Notes under the pieces: model-generated | What the model was told of the DNA's origin: nothing | Seen by the model: the letters and a program-made list of their open reading frames with translations, nothing else | Databases searched by the model: none | Shown here: one piece after another, positions 12,493 through 25,219 of the stretch | How the letters are laid out: each line of letters opens with the position of its first letter | Position numbering within the stretch: the stretch's first letter is position 1 | Position numbers and translations under genes: made by a program | From: Antrodiella citrinella | Taxonomy: Eukaryota; Basidiomycota; Agaricomycetes; Polyporales; Steccherinaceae | NCBI GenBank assembly: GCA_004802725.1 | Contig: SGPM01000018.1 | Span: forward strand, 119,197-183,196 | DNA: 64,000 nt | Direction of reading: 5' to 3'

Positions 12493-13867
12493 TCTGATTG
12501 ACACGTCAGTGAGCGAAGGGAGGAAACACGAGAATCAAAGCAAATCTAAGCTAGAGTACGGGTCAAGAATCCTCGTCGACGTGGGCAACGACGACGGCGT
12601 CGGGGGGTATCAGCGACCTTGACCCTTGAGGAATGGTGTGGAGGTGGTATCTGGTCAAAAACCGACAGCTGCTTCTGGCGCTCACTTCATTACCGACCTC
12701 CCACGTGCACACCCGCTCATTGTCTCGGGTCTCCTCGTTGTCGTTCGATGCTGTACCACGCAATGAAGGCCAATGTGTATCAATTGTATAGTCTCTCAAT
12801 AAAGAAAAAATCTCCGGCTGGACAGCGGTGAAAGCTGTCGTGAACAGCGAGCGTCAACAAACGGTACTAATGGGATAGATTATGATTAGGGATAGACGAT
12901 GAGGTACGCCGACGCTTGCATGAGGAGTTCGGATGAGGCATGACATGTACGGTCCATGGCGACGCTACGAGAGATAACATAGTATCTGTATGGTGGTAAA
13001 TTGCGGCGCCATTGTGATTCAGAGGAGTCTTAGCAAGTGCCGGCCACATAGAAATGTGCATCATGCGATGGGGCGTCCGTGTGTTGAATGAGCAGAGATT
13101 GTATAGCTAAGTGTCAAGATACAGCTGCGATCCAAGTGACACGACCGGAACGCATAGTCGCAAGGAATTATGTGAGGATAAAACACACCATAGACGACCA
13201 TTGGCAGTTGACTGACATTATGAGCTCCCGAAGCCGTAGCGAGCTAGTCGTACGGGTCACGGAATGAGTGCTGAGTCTCGAGGGTGATAGAGTGATGGGA
13301 GTAGACAACAGAGGTATCTGTAACCATAGGCGGTCGTTGACTTGTTCACCCGTATAGCTCGCTTAATTCCGCATTCCGGAGAGACCTGCAAAATGTCTGA
13401 ATGTGCGTCATTGAGGACCACATCCGTATCCACAAAGAGTGTAACGAGGACCTCACCAAATGTTCTGTGTCCGATATCATTGCAATGCGAGTATGGTATC
13501 GGACCCGATTCTCTGAGCTAGAGTCATGATGGCTGCAAAATTGAGTACGCAGGATCGAAATTGACGTCCTGGCATACAAAAGTCCAAGTTCGATGGTCGG
13601 TGTCCAGACATCAGGCCTCAGGCTTTCAGGCAGGGTGAGCGTGAAAAGACCGTAAACAAAAACCGGAGCGGAGAAACGCGATCACGTGACCGTGACGCGT
13701 CGCGTCTCGGCGCTCAGAGTCGGGCTGCAGTCCTTAAAGTTCTGGCAGCTGGAGGGTAAACCAGACCACCAAAGAGACAAGTGATAATCATACAACGCAG
13801 TATGGACATTCATGACAAGTACATTCCATATTCCTAAGACTACATGCGATCGCATCCTAATTGAAGT
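12493..13867. other. Gene-poor stretch upstream of the large coiled-coil gene
   Basis: About 1.4 kb with only short, unrelated open frames. It should contain the promoter of the minus-strand large gene at its left side and the region beyond the pseudogene stop at its right. No protein similarity, RNA gene or repeat was recognised. Confidence 0.45.
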
Positions 13868-15418
13868 CTAAAAGCGGTTCAGATTTCGCGCCCCGAAATC
13901 CAAAGGATAATCCACCGGGGTATACGTAGTGGAGAAATTTATATACTTGGTGAGAACGCGATCAGGATATTCCAAACCATCGTACAGTAATGCCTGTATG
14001 AACGCCGCCGTGAATCGATATCTAAACATGTGACAGATATTAGCTGCCGGACGCAAAGAGAACTGGGAAGACGTGCCGGCCAACATCCCATATATGAGAT
14101 CGATCTAGCATAATCCCGCCCCGCCTCCGACGCGAGATAAGCAGCGGGGACATACTTTGCGATATAGGCATCTTGAGCAATGTGTTGCTCAAACCCCCCT
14201 GTCTAGTTGACTACGGACAGAGCCCCCGGACCCTTGGCTACGCTTGACCTAATCGCAGTGTCGAAAGCCTGCTCTGACAGTGCAGCAGTGCCGGAGATAA
14301 TCACCGGGTTTCTGCTCAAGACGTGAATCGAGCACAGAGAGCGAACGACCTGCCGCAGGAGAGATTGATCATCCCGAGAGAGAGAACTCGATGTGCTCCC
14401 TGTTGACTCTCGTCGAAAATGAAAAGGATCCTCCCGTCGTGATCCGCTGGCAATAACTTCCCAATCGCATGTGTCGTGTCTGTGATCTCGTCCTCCAAAT
14501 ATAAGTTCGCGCCCCAATATGCTGCTGAGAGCTCTTGAAAATGGTCGTTGCCCAGAAGTATGCGCAGAGCCACATGAACGAGTGTCCACAACCGCTTCCC
14601 TTCTTCTGAGAGAGGGACGTGTGAACGATGTCGAGAAAAAGCTTGAAAATCTGAAATCGGGCAAGGAAGACACTGTATAACATTTGTGTGATCACGGCAT
14701 TGTTACTTTGCACCAGTAGTAAAGATCCATCCGGCTTCCTTTTTGAACGAGGGGAGGTGAAGAGCCTCTCAATTGCGATCTGTAAATCTTGAGATCCAAT
14801 GCCATCGTCGGCGATGACGAAAGTAAAGTAGAAGCCATAAGACTGGCACATTCCCTCCAAAAGAGTGCGTGTCTTTCCACGGCCGGGGGAGTCATGGAAA
14901 ATCCTGTGATGCCGCTATCAGTCTTTGAAAATGCAAAATACGTGCCTCTGCATACCGAGGATTCTTGAAGCTATGAAGATCAAACATCTCTACCAGGCTT
15001 GGATCTGTGATGTCGATTTGGCCGAGCTCATGAAGGAGCAGACATGGATAGTCGTTCACAGAAGGTACACCGAGTTCCTTGATAAACTGCGAGTGAGGTG
15101 TGGGATGTTTGGGAACCCAAATTGGGAGGACGAACTCTTTCCGAGCAACGGCGAGAAGGCGAAGTTGTATGTGGTGGAACATATCATCGACTGCATGTTG
15201 TGCAATGTGAAGCCTCTGCCAAGTCTGTCAGATATCGACTGGCATTTAGCATTCATCATAATAAGGGCCAGTAGGGCATGGCTCGATGGATCCTGTCCGG
15301 CCTGGTGATTGTGAAGTAAGTAAGTAACAGCGGATTTGACTGCATGGATGATGGACGGACGAAGAAGATCAAGATTATCGCGGCGAAAGTCAATCTCGCT
15401 TATGTAAGCTAGTTTCAA
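13868..15418 (-). pseudogene. Crinkler/RHS-like P-loop NTPase pseudogene
   Basis: Read on the minus strand, the pieces match the Agaricomycete P-loop family often annotated as Crinkler or retrotransposon-hot-spot-like. They are an HAVDDMFHHIQLRLLAV helix, YPCLLLHELG, the Walker A SPGRGKTRTLLEG, GFYFTFVIADDGIGSQDL, a Walker B-like ILFIFDESQQ, PVIISGTAAL, TGGFEQHIAQDAYIAKYVP and a final YRFTAAFIQALLYDGLEYPDRVLTKYI. The reading frame is broken: it shifts at a GA run (14608-14614), shifts again at a GA run (14376-14385), and has an in-frame TAG at 14203-14205 just before TGGFEQ. The C-terminus ends shortly after the NTPase region with no effector or nuclease domain. The 5' limit is uncertain. The family label is from memory of motif patterns; the breaks are seen directly. 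Confidence 0.65.
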
Positions 15419-15558
15419 CTTCCAGCTCAGGCTTTGTCCTTTGTCCCTCCTCGTGTTTACGTTGCGTGCGATTCCACTTTCATTCCATTTACATCTACTT
15501 ACTTTACACCCATATCTGTGAAACCTTCTCTACCACAATCTACCGCAATTTTCGCTGG

Positions 15559-18500
15559 ATGTATGATTCAAACTTTGGACCAGAGTTGAGGACGGAGGAT
15601 ACACAGGCATCCGAAGACGTCCAACCTCCTATCGCGAGCAGTTCGAAATTGCCGAACCCACAGGCTTCGCACAATCTTGATGATCCGCTGCAAGGTGGCG
15701 TCGAGCTTGCCAGTACCTCTGTTTCTAGGGGGCAGGGGGGCAGAGGATCGAAGCAGAGACATAGTTTCCTCACACCGAAGTGCGTCCCTCAATCACATCT
15801 TTGAGTCTTCATTTGCTAAACAGCTTCTACCTCTGATTATCAGTTCTTCTCCGTTGTCGAACAGTTTCATGACCCCTGCATCCAGTAGAACGTCTCATTT
15901 GCCAACGCCTCAAAGGTGAGCTCATACCTTCAATCTTCATGTTCCTTCCCGGGTATGTTTTCCTTGTGTCGGGAGAGATGGATCATCTCTGAACCTGGTG
16001 CTCCAGCGTGAGATATAGTACTCGACCCTTCACATCTGTTACCTGCCTTCAATTTCTTTCGACGTTTATGCTGACAAAGGTGTGGCAGTCCGAACGAGCT
16101 CGGATTTAGCCTCGATTTCTTCAACCACAGTCCCCTAAGACTTGGGTGAGTGAATCTCCCTACCAAACAGTCATACCAGACTCTCATCTTGTCGCAGCAG
16201 TTCACGACCGTTTTCGTCGCAAACTCAGCACGAAACCTTCAGGTACAGCGATTTGTCCGTGGCGCCAGTTCACACATCTTACGTTACCATCTTACAGTGA
16301 CCACAGTGCTCCGCCTCATGAGTCCTTCCCGACTCCGGAGTCCAGGTTCGTACTGTTTCACTTGCGGTCTGTACTGAGTTGTCTGACCCTTGCAATCAGT
16401 CCACTCTTCAGGAGACCTAGGTCCTCCCATAATTTGTACGATACATCTTTTCTTTGTGTGACATGGTGTGTTGACGTTATATATCAAGGTCTACTCCTTC
16501 GCCACCGCGGACGCCACGACCGACCAACAGGTCAGCAGAAACTGGAAACATCGGTGGAAAACATACTGATGCCGTTTTGCCAGGCTGGCTTTGCAACCAG
16601 ATTCGGATGGTACTCCTGCACCAAACTCGCCTCCAGCTCGTTCGCGCGAACTGTCTCCGCCACCTCGATCTACCCTGTCTTCACCGTTCGTAGACCGCTC
16701 AGCACCACGCACCCCAATTCGTACTCGACCGGGCAGTCCCAATGCGAAGGACGATGTGTTTCCCCCAGGACCCTCAACATCGACCGCAAAGTCCACACCT
16801 TCTCTAAAAGCACCCGTCCCTACGCGTCCAGTGGGAGGCGACATGCGTCACATTCATTTGCAGCTCGCCGCAGACCAAGCTGAACATCACAGCGGCTCTG
16901 TTACAGAAGCGCGTCGTCCTGACTACCTGAAACGCACGAAGAGGCCTGTGTCTGACCTCGACTCTGACTTTGACTACAGTATGGACGTCGACGAAGATTT
17001 GGATACGATCAATCCGAACACGGGTGTGACGGAGAGCCCTGTGAAGGGTCGGCGCATCGCTCTTTTTCAAGAGACGTCGGAGGAAAGCTTTGAGCAGAGT
17101 CTATTGGCAGGCGGGTACAGGGGCTACGGTGATCTTCCTGCCTACACGGAGCCGCAGACGCCGGATGCCAACAACAATGGGGGTATGAAAAGCAAAACGG
17201 CGCTGTCGCAGCGCGCGATGGACTGGCTGCACCTTGCGTCCCCTACTCGACCTACCGGTTCATTATCTCAGCGGCAGAATCCTACTTCAGCAGCGGATGA
17301 GCCGCATCAGGACGTAGCCCCAAGTGAGAGGGAAGTCAAGAAACGTAAACGACTGGCTGCGTTCGGAGATGCAGACCCGCCCCCGGCTCGGGGAAAGCTT
17401 GTCGCTGTGGAGATCGAAGGTCGGGGACGAGTCTTGATGGACAAGCTATTGGACGAACGACCGGAGTCGCCGACCGCCGAGTCACCTACCAGCAAGAAGC
17501 GAGGCGGAGGACGTAAGAAGAAAGCATCGGCGCGCGTCGCGGCGATGGGTACCAGCCCAACGAAGCGAGGCGGGAAAGCGGTAGCTGCGGACGAGAACGT
17601 TGCCGATGCCGAGGAGGTCCCGAAGCCGAATTGGCTGGACGCGGAGTTCCCGTGGTCGATGCGTGCAAGGGAGAGGCATGACTGGAATCGGAGGGAGCGC
17701 GCGGAGAAGATGAAATGGATCGAGCGATTCTTGGATCGGGACAGCGATGAAGAGGAGAACGAGGAGGACCAGTCGCTCGGGATCATGGTCGGAGACGAGG
17801 GCAAAGATGTTCTGCCTCTGACGTTTCAACCGCCCAGAGCGGGGCGTGGCAAGATGATTCCTCTGAAGACGAATCCCGATGCCCGGCCCCGTGACCCTCC
17901 TGAACGGATGTTGATCCCCAGCGACCCAGCGGACGCACGAGCGGCGTTGCTGTCCAAGCGGTCTGTGCGTGCGTTAGCTTTTCGTCGAAGACAACAAATT
18001 TGGCGTGATCCTAGAGACGCAGAGATCGGCTCAGACGAAGAAGTCTGCATTTGCCGCGGGAGGGATGACGGCCGGGAGCTCGTCCAATGCGACGAGTGTC
18101 ATACATGGTACCATCTGCAGTGCATAGGTATCCGCGACATCGCTGAGCTTGGGCGGGAGGAAGACCCTTGGTACTGCGCGGATTGCCTGGACAGCGAAAT
18201 GCCACGAGACGAACCAAGCTCAGAGCCGGTTTTTGTGCCTACTGACGATGAGCCTCTCCACCGGAAGCGCCGCGACCCACTCATGTCCTCGTCGTCTGCG
18301 TTGTCGCCATCTGCAGCATGGTCTGCAACACGTGGTATCCCCAAGACACCCGTACGCGGACGCACGCACGAAGCGTTCTCCTCCTCCTCCTGGGACGCGT
18401 CGAGTCGCATAGGCCCCACGACACCCAGTTCCAGCGCACGCCGGAGCCGCGTCTACCAGACTCCAACGATTTACGACGGCGACGGCGACGATGACCAGCC

Positions 18501-18891
18501 GTTCTCCCTCTCGTCCCCGACCCGCTCCACACGATTCTCCGGCGGGCCCTTCACCACGCCCAAAATGTCGTCGATGTCGGCGTATCTGGGCAGCAGGTCG
18601 AACGGGCCGTTTCAAACCCCGTCGCGCCCCAGCCGGAGATCGGGCGGTGCGCTGCCGTTCGGGTTCGATGAGAGTGTGGGGCGAACGGTGTTGACGTACC
18701 CGTACGATGATACGCCTATTCGGCGGGCCAAACCTCCAAGAGAGGAGAGGTCGGCAGGGCATATGTTGGAGGGGTCGCCGTTGGCAGGAAGGGGGAGGGC
18801 TCTGTATCCGTTAGGGGTGCCGGAGTCTCCGACTACTGCAAGGCTGTCTGCACGGAAGGCGAGAGGCAGTAAGATTCCTGCGTCACCTTGA
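15559..18891 (+). CDS. PHD-finger chromatin protein
   Basis: The start at 15559 (MYDSNFGPEL) is followed by several small exons encoding Ser/Pro-rich disordered sequence, then a long final exon from about 16591. The PHD finger lies near 18046-18198: CICRGRDDGRELVQCDECHTWYH, then LQCIGI and WYCADCLD, giving the C4HC3 zinc ligands. PHD fingers of this type usually read histone H3 tails, often methylated Lys4, so a nuclear chromatin role is likely. Basic KKRGGGRKKK-type patches could serve as nuclear localisation signals. Upstream is a conserved-looking NWLDAEFPWSMRARERHDWNRRE block; downstream is a long Ser/Thr/Pro-rich tail. Cti6-like or Set3-like proteins are possible relatives, but nothing outside the finger decides it. 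The TGA at 18889-18891 ends the gene. Confidence 0.82.
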
Positions 18892-19783
18892 TCCTCCATT
18901 CATCACCCCAATCCCTGTCACTAATCAACATCGTTACGCATTCATCCCTTTGCGCCACCCCCTACCCCTGCACCTACCTTCGAACTTCTTGAATTCACGA
19001 CCGACTGTTGTACCTTTCGTTCTCTTGATGAATGTTTTCTTGGACTATGATATCTGTGTCGATAATTTTGATCATGCAGTAGTTAGTACATGCATGTTGT
19101 TATACCTTCCGAATGAATGAATGAATATACGAACATGTAGACCTTGTTCTATCTCTTCCCGAGAGCATCCCAACTACACCTTCGTAATATCCGTCATATC
19201 ACAACGCCACGAACGAACGAACGAGATCATCTCTTTCTTATTCTCCCTCTTCCAACTGTCCGGTTACAGGGCTGTCATACGTCGGAAGTCGCGTTGGTGA
19301 TGTCCTTCATGCTGAGGCAAGGTCCGCACACCGAGCACTACCATAATTGACCACTTTGCGTGATATGGGCGGGACAAAAACGGTCAAGGTCAAGTCGAGG
19401 TTGGTCACAACAGGAAGGAGAGTAAAGTGGATGGAGGCAATTTGCCACTGACGACGGCCTCCTCCGAGTCCCGAGCACCGACGCGGTCAGTCACACTACG
19501 TCGCGTACTGTCACTCGTCACCTTGTCACCCTTGTGGGTCCAAGCCCTCCTTCCTTTCCATCATTCATATTGCTACCACATATATCTGTCTCAACCGCGG
19601 TTCGGAATAAATTCGCGTCGAGCTGCCGTGTCCCTCCTGCCATCTAGGAGATAAGATTGGCGTTTATTCCCCATCTGCTGTCGACATTACTGCCCGCATT
19701 GCCTTCTCCGCGCATCCTTATCGTCGCCGACCTCCAAGGATCACTCCTCCGCGGCTACAAGATAACTCCTCAGGATTCTTGCG
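18892..19783. other. Intergenic stretch with short tetranucleotide runs
   Basis: This lies between two plus-strand genes and should hold the 3' UTR of the PHD gene and the promoter of the next. Short tandem runs are visible: GAAT near 19112-19125 and ACGA near 19208-19224. No gene or RNA was recognised. Confidence 0.45.
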
Positions 19784-21719
19784 ATGATGGACACGTCTAC
19801 GGATCTCGTTCATCGCGCGCGGTCAGTCCGCATTGCTATCGTTGAGTCCTTCCGCTGCCGCCTTCATACCCAGGCTTCTCATGGAGTGTATGTGTGGCTA
19901 TATGCAGGCTGTCGCAGCCCTACGGCACAAGCCGCCGCGTCAGAGTTTTGACTGTTGAGTGCTTCACATTTATCTTCTACGTGACATTGATATCAGATAC
20001 CTGGCTTTTGGATGGGCGCGTGGCAGCATACGTGCTCGACTTGCGCGCTCGGTTTATCACCAAGGAGACTGCCGTGGCGGAATACGAGGTGTGGCGGACC
20101 AGGGCACTAGAGCTAGAGAAGAAACTTCAGGAAGTCGAGGAGAAGTATCAGGGCGAACATGTCGGTGAGTTGCAGCACGCATTTATCCGTCGTACGTGCG
20201 ATGCTTACCGGAGATTATCCCTGCCACCTGCCAGAACTCGCCGCACTCCAAGCCAAAATCTTATCCTCGGAGGTTAGGCCGTCATCACCTCCGGCAAATT
20301 CGAAGTCGAAAGGGCAGAAGAAGAAGGCGGGACAGAAGAAGCCAGCCGTCGTGCCTAACCCCGTCCATGCGACGTTTAACCTTGATGGTGCGTAAAACGA
20401 TCTATTGAACGTCCTCAGCCTTCGCCTTCGTATTCTCTTCGGAGAAATGCTATTGAAAAATATCTATTGCGCGTAGATACTGACTCTACCCCGCATTGAT
20501 AGCATTGCAGGTTCCCCCACTATTTGAACCGCACAACATTTTAAGCTCGTTACAGAATCTGGAGGTTCTTGCAGGGCCACTACGAGACGACAGGAAGAAG
20601 CTCCCATGTGACGCGTTCGTGTCAGCCTGTCATCGCGCCTTGGACTCTCTCACCGCTTTGCTCGTTTCTGGTCTACGCACAGCTGACGATAGAACTGCGT
20701 CCGCTCTGGATACTCTGCTGCGGCTTTCGCCTCAACTGATTACGCTAGTCTTGCCCATCCTTGCTCGAGTGCCTCGGAAGAAGAAAAGAGGCTCTCCGTC
20801 GGAAGCTGCACCTGCACCTGACTGCTCTGCGCATGCTGCCATACTCGATCGGTTCGTCGGTTCCCTCGCGACGTCCCTCCTCGTCCCTCTCGTGCACTCG
20901 TTCGCCTCGTCATCAATTGCTTTCTACGCTGTTGCTATTTCAGAACCGCCGAAGAAACCCCACAGCACTTTACTTGCTCCCAAACATCAAACTTCGGAGA
21001 TTCGTCTCCAGCCAGCGGACGTCCGCCCGCGTCTCTCGTCTTTGCTGCACGCGCTCGTGCACGCGCTAGTCAAGTTATGTGCGAGCGGCCCCAGCTCCAC
21101 CGCGTCCACCGCTACGGCTGGTGAGCAACGGAGGCTGTCGTCGCTCGTAGCGCATACGGTGGATTTCGTGACCCTCGAAAGCGTACGCGCTCTGGAGAAC
21201 CTTTATGCAGACGCTTCGTCCCATAGAACCACGACTACTACCACGACTTCTACCAATACAAGCACATCAATTCCCGTCGGAGAAACTCCGTCGGCGTCAT
21301 TACCACTCCCACTATCAAGTTCACTACTACTCGCAGATTTACGACGAAGAGTGATGGTAAAGCTAGCGAGGAAGGACGCGCTGTGGTACCTCTGTCAAGC
21401 TCTGCATCTTCTCATGGGCTCTGCTCGGAGTCTGAACTTGACCCGGGGGAAGGGTACCTCTCTGAACTCTGTCTGTGGGGCGTCGATGCTGGGAGACCCT
21501 ATTTATACTGGCGTGTCGGCGTTGCTTCGGAGGACACGTCAACCTGAAGCAGCAGAAGGAGAAGGAGAAGGGGGAGAAGACGTGTCTATGCTTGGGTGTG
21601 ATGGTGATGCGGGGGGAGAAGGAGATTGCGGGGTAAGGAGGGGAATGCTAATCATGGATGAGGGGGAGCGGGAGATGGTGCTTGCGGTCGTGGAGAAGTA
21701 TTGGCTCGAGGTTGCGTGA
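19784..21719 (+). CDS. Hypothetical protein with helical N-terminal half
   Basis: I do not recognise this protein. The start is ATG at 19784 or 19787 (MDTSTDLVHRARSVRIAIVES). Introns then join AVAALRHKPPRQSFDYTWLLDGRVAAYVLDLR, a Glu/Lys-rich coiled coil (ALELEKKLQEVEEKYQ), a short Lys-rich stretch (KGQKKKAGQKK) and the long last exon from about 20513. The last part is Leu/Ala-rich helical (ALDTLLRLSPQLITLVLPILARVP), has a poly-Thr run near residue 330, and ends in an acidic Gly/Glu-rich insert and AVVEKYWLEVA. The splice joins keep frame and the repeated Leu-rich helices look like real protein, so I believe the gene, but give no function. No signal peptide or clear membrane segment is evident. 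Confidence 0.7.
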
Positions 21720-24700
21720 AGCCCAGAGCACGCTTCTTTCGTACGTGTCTGTCTTGGTTCGTTCTCGTTGACGTAGTTTCGTCGTGGTGTACTCACCTCG
21801 TCAGTTTACATACTTTAGTCTTACATGTAAAGCGGAGGAAGGATGCACGCACCAAGTTGAGGTTTCCGTTGACGTGCCACTTCTGAACGTGATCCTGTCA
21901 TATGGTCTGGGCTTCTTCATTTCGTGCCTCGACGTCGCTGAGCGTGGTCATATGGTCGTGTATGAACGTGTTTCTATCATCATTACACCTCGAAGGTTCG
22001 GAGGCCCGGTGTCTGTCTCGTCCTCGTCTGGAACCGTCTTGCGTGTTGACACAAACCAGTATAGTACGTCTTGCTTAGCAAATGACGCCGTACTTCCAAA
22101 GTGTCGTGTGCTTCTTCCTTCGTTCGCCTCGGGCTCGGACGCTCTGATCTCTACCTTCCCAATCTTCCAGCCTTTCCACCACCCAACCTTTTCGGCAAAT
22201 GGAAAGCTTTTTCATTCGTGCCCGGCGGCGTCGGTCCGCACCCATCCCGACCTCGCTCGCTCGTAAGTCAAGCGTAAGTCCGTCCCCCGTTCCGCCCACC
22301 CTCGCGTGCCTCCTCTTCATCTGCATGTAATAAAATATTCATCAGAGCAAAGAAGAGCAAAGGGGGTCTCGGCCTCTGCTGCCTTACACGTCCCAACGAT
22401 CGATAGTACTATCACGCATCATCTTCCACGAGCCCAGATGAGAGAGATGAGCGAGATGATCAGGATCAGGATCAGGATCAGGGATGGGGGGGGGGGGGGC
22501 GCCTCGAGTCTATAGTGTAGAAGGCGACGTAGGTCCCCACCGGGTTCGAACTTCCCAACAGCATCGAGCATGGGTGTGTACCCCGGACCCGTGATTTTTC
22601 GTTTCAGGCTTCGGTCGACAATCATGATGCATGATGCATGATCTTCAGCCCCTCGTGTGCATCGACATCTTTTCGCCTGGAGGCTCTGTACGTAGATATA
22701 TCTATCGATGAGATGGGGTGCTGTGTATACAGGATGGGCCCGGGGTGGGTTTGACACTGCTTACCAGTGCGACGTGCGTGCGAGCAGGTACAGTTGCTAG
22801 AACCATGCGTATCATACATGTGTTCTCTTCAAGTTTTCTGGTGCTCGGTGTGTACATGTACAATCCGATCCCGCGACGCACAAGCTTAAGTTGACACCTC
22901 GGGGTAAAATTGAAATTGCGGGTCCGGAACGATACAAGCCCACGGGTAGTGCAGAGCGGTAGACGGAAGTGATTTTTTATTTCTGCTTTTCATTTCAGCG
23001 CCTCCTCCGTCGATGTCGGGGACGGATATCGATACCGGGATATATTCCTACGAAGAAAGGAAGAAAATAAAGGCACTTGGCAGAGGCATCTGGATGTGTC
23101 GGGGTTCGGGAGTCGGCATGTCGGTAGTCACGGAGATCGACTCGCCGGTCACACTGCTCACTGTTCACTGCTCTTGGTTCAACTCCACGCCTCTCCCCGC
23201 CTGAACTGTAAAGCCGAACGTACTCGCCGCCCGGGGAGCGGAGGCGTACATGTGTGGCCATGATCTATGGGTCAACGTTCAATTATGTATATGGGTTGCG
23301 CCTGAACGTTGCAGCGCGGCACACGGCGAGCACTGGGAGCCGGCAATGGGAGAACGTTGAACTGGCCCGCTCGTTCCGTACGATCTGCAGGAGAACTCCA
23401 CTTGCAAACAAACAAAGAGAAGAAGACGGACTGGGATATCGCCGGTGCGGGTGCGGGTTGGGGTTGGTGTGAGTGCACATGTGCGCGTGGAGGGGCGTGT
23501 CAACCCTCTTCCTCGTCCTGACATAGCAACAGCGATAGCACGGCGGCCCTATGGTAGACCAAAGCCCGAGGGTGTTTGTTTCGGATATCGTTGGGATGCT
23601 CTGCTTCTGTTAGCCCGGGAGCGCTGTACGGCGACCCATACTCGTAGCATGAGAGGCTGAGATCAACGCCGAGGGTGGTCGGTGTTGATTGAACCTGCAA
23701 AGTGGTTCGGACACGGAACCACGATTCGATGAACACGCACCGGGGGACGCTGAACGTATGTTCGTTTATGGCTTGGTATGTGTTGAGAGCGGCCCTGCAG
23801 GTGAGTAGATGTTACCATAGGCCCGTACGGTGTTATTTTGCCTCGACGTGCCTCAAACCTATGTTTTGTTTTCCGTGTTCTCAGCTCGGCGTTGGTGCGG
23901 CAGAGACGTGGAACAACGACCCATGAAGTTGAGAGATTGCACAGGGCGTGTGGCGTGTGGAGTGGACGCTAGGAAATCGCATTCCGCGACTCAAACCTCG
24001 AGTCTGCAGAAGAATGAAGCTGGCGTCGTCGCGGTCGGAGTGTTTCACACTCACGAACCTGAGTATGCTTATCAGCGGCAGAACTCGAGAAGACTCTTGA
24101 GTTACGTGGGTGCCGTTGCAGATACGTTTGGGTTAGTATGTACGTCAGCTCGGGATGCCACGTTGAAGAAGAAGAAGAGTTCACCGTGCGAGTAGGTACG
24201 CTCACTGGCTGTCACTGTCTCCGCATACCATTGGCCGTCGTGCGTGATAGGCTGTCATTCGTCTCGTCCGGAGCGGCCAATTGGGATTCAAAGCGGACGA
24301 CGTGGTGGCGCGGGGGGAATAAAACGATGAGAAAAAGGCATTCAACCGGTAATCGTCTGTCAAACCCTCGGCACATCGTGGTGCAACGCTCCTCGCGTTA
24401 TCGTCGAGATTGGGTGTCGCGTTGCGTATGTGGCAGGTTGTTGTGGATCATGACATGGCACAGACAAAGCGGAATTGGCAAAGCTCATCTCGGGACCCTC
24501 GAAATGTGTCGTTGACGAAAGAGGTTTGGTGCAGAGGATGTGTGAGTAGCGCCCGTACGCAAACGTAAAAGAGAGGGTTTAGCGACGACGGAGGGGGTGA
24601 TGGAACCTGAAGATGATGCCGTCGGTGATCAAACCGCCACGCAAACGCAAACGTCAGTGGCAGAGTGGGCTCTCGAGCGCGGGATTAGTAGAGTATTTCC

Positions 24701-25168
24701 GATGACCCTTGCAGAGCATGTGCAGCAGAGGGACACTCGAGATTTAATCGTTGTGGCGCACTCCCCGCCAGCAGGCTGAACAGAGGACGAGGCGGCGGTG
24801 AAACATGATTGGAATCCTCCTGGTAACCCCGGGATCTGCATGTGTCGGGGCCGTGAGGACACTGGATGCTCTTCAGCACAAGTTCGTTGGCTGTCGAGTC
24901 GCTTAGAACCCATGGTGACGTGGGAAAAGCGTCGGCGGGAGAGCAGGCCTGACCATGCGCACGACGGTCCGGGCCGGGCGTGTTAGGACCCACATCCTTG
25001 GGCGTGACCACCGACAGACCGTCCGGAGAAATCAGCCACTTTTTCCGCATTTTCACCGTGTGGGCGAAAGAGGGAAAGCTTATTTGGAAGGAACCGGCCG
25101 GGTAGCCAATCACGATCCGTCTAATCTGCCATCAGTGGGCGCTCATCGGCGAACTGGCCCTCATCGCC
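21720..25168. other. 3.4-kb gene-poor stretch
   Basis: No convincing gene is visible on either strand. The open frames of 60-160 codons show no recognisable domain and no splice chain that extends them. The stretch contains a GATCAG hexamer run with an adjoining run of about 14 G (22457-22499) and some degenerate GT- and TG-rich tracts. A non-coding transcript or a rapidly evolving gene cannot be excluded. The right edge holds the promoter of the FYVE gene. Confidence 0.4.
22457..22499. repeat. GATCAG hexamer repeat followed by poly-G
   Basis: Four to five imperfect copies of a GATCAG/GGATCA unit run directly into an uninterrupted G tract of about 14 bases. It is a simple-sequence locus, likely length-variable and prone to sequencing error. 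It lies outside any recognised gene. Confidence 0.75.
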
Positions 25169-25175
25169 TATATAG
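25169..25175 (+). promoter_or_regulatory. TATA-like box of the FYVE gene
   Basis: A TATATAG sequence lies about 45 bp before the ATG at 25220, with pyrimidine-rich DNA between. The position is compatible with a short 5' UTR. This is one motif match in one place, so the call is modest. Confidence 0.4.
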
Positions 25176-25219
25176 AACCTGCAATCTCATCCTCTCTGTC
25201 CACCCTCCATCCCTTCATC

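Noticed and set aside
21784..22266. 160-codon plus-strand frame
   Set aside because: No recognisable domain, no supporting introns, and composition like untranslated T/C-rich DNA.
22541..22556. GGGTTCGAAC, resembling a tRNA B box
   Set aside because: The flanking bases do not form a 5-bp T stem on either strand, and no A box, anticodon arm or acceptor stem could be folded around it.
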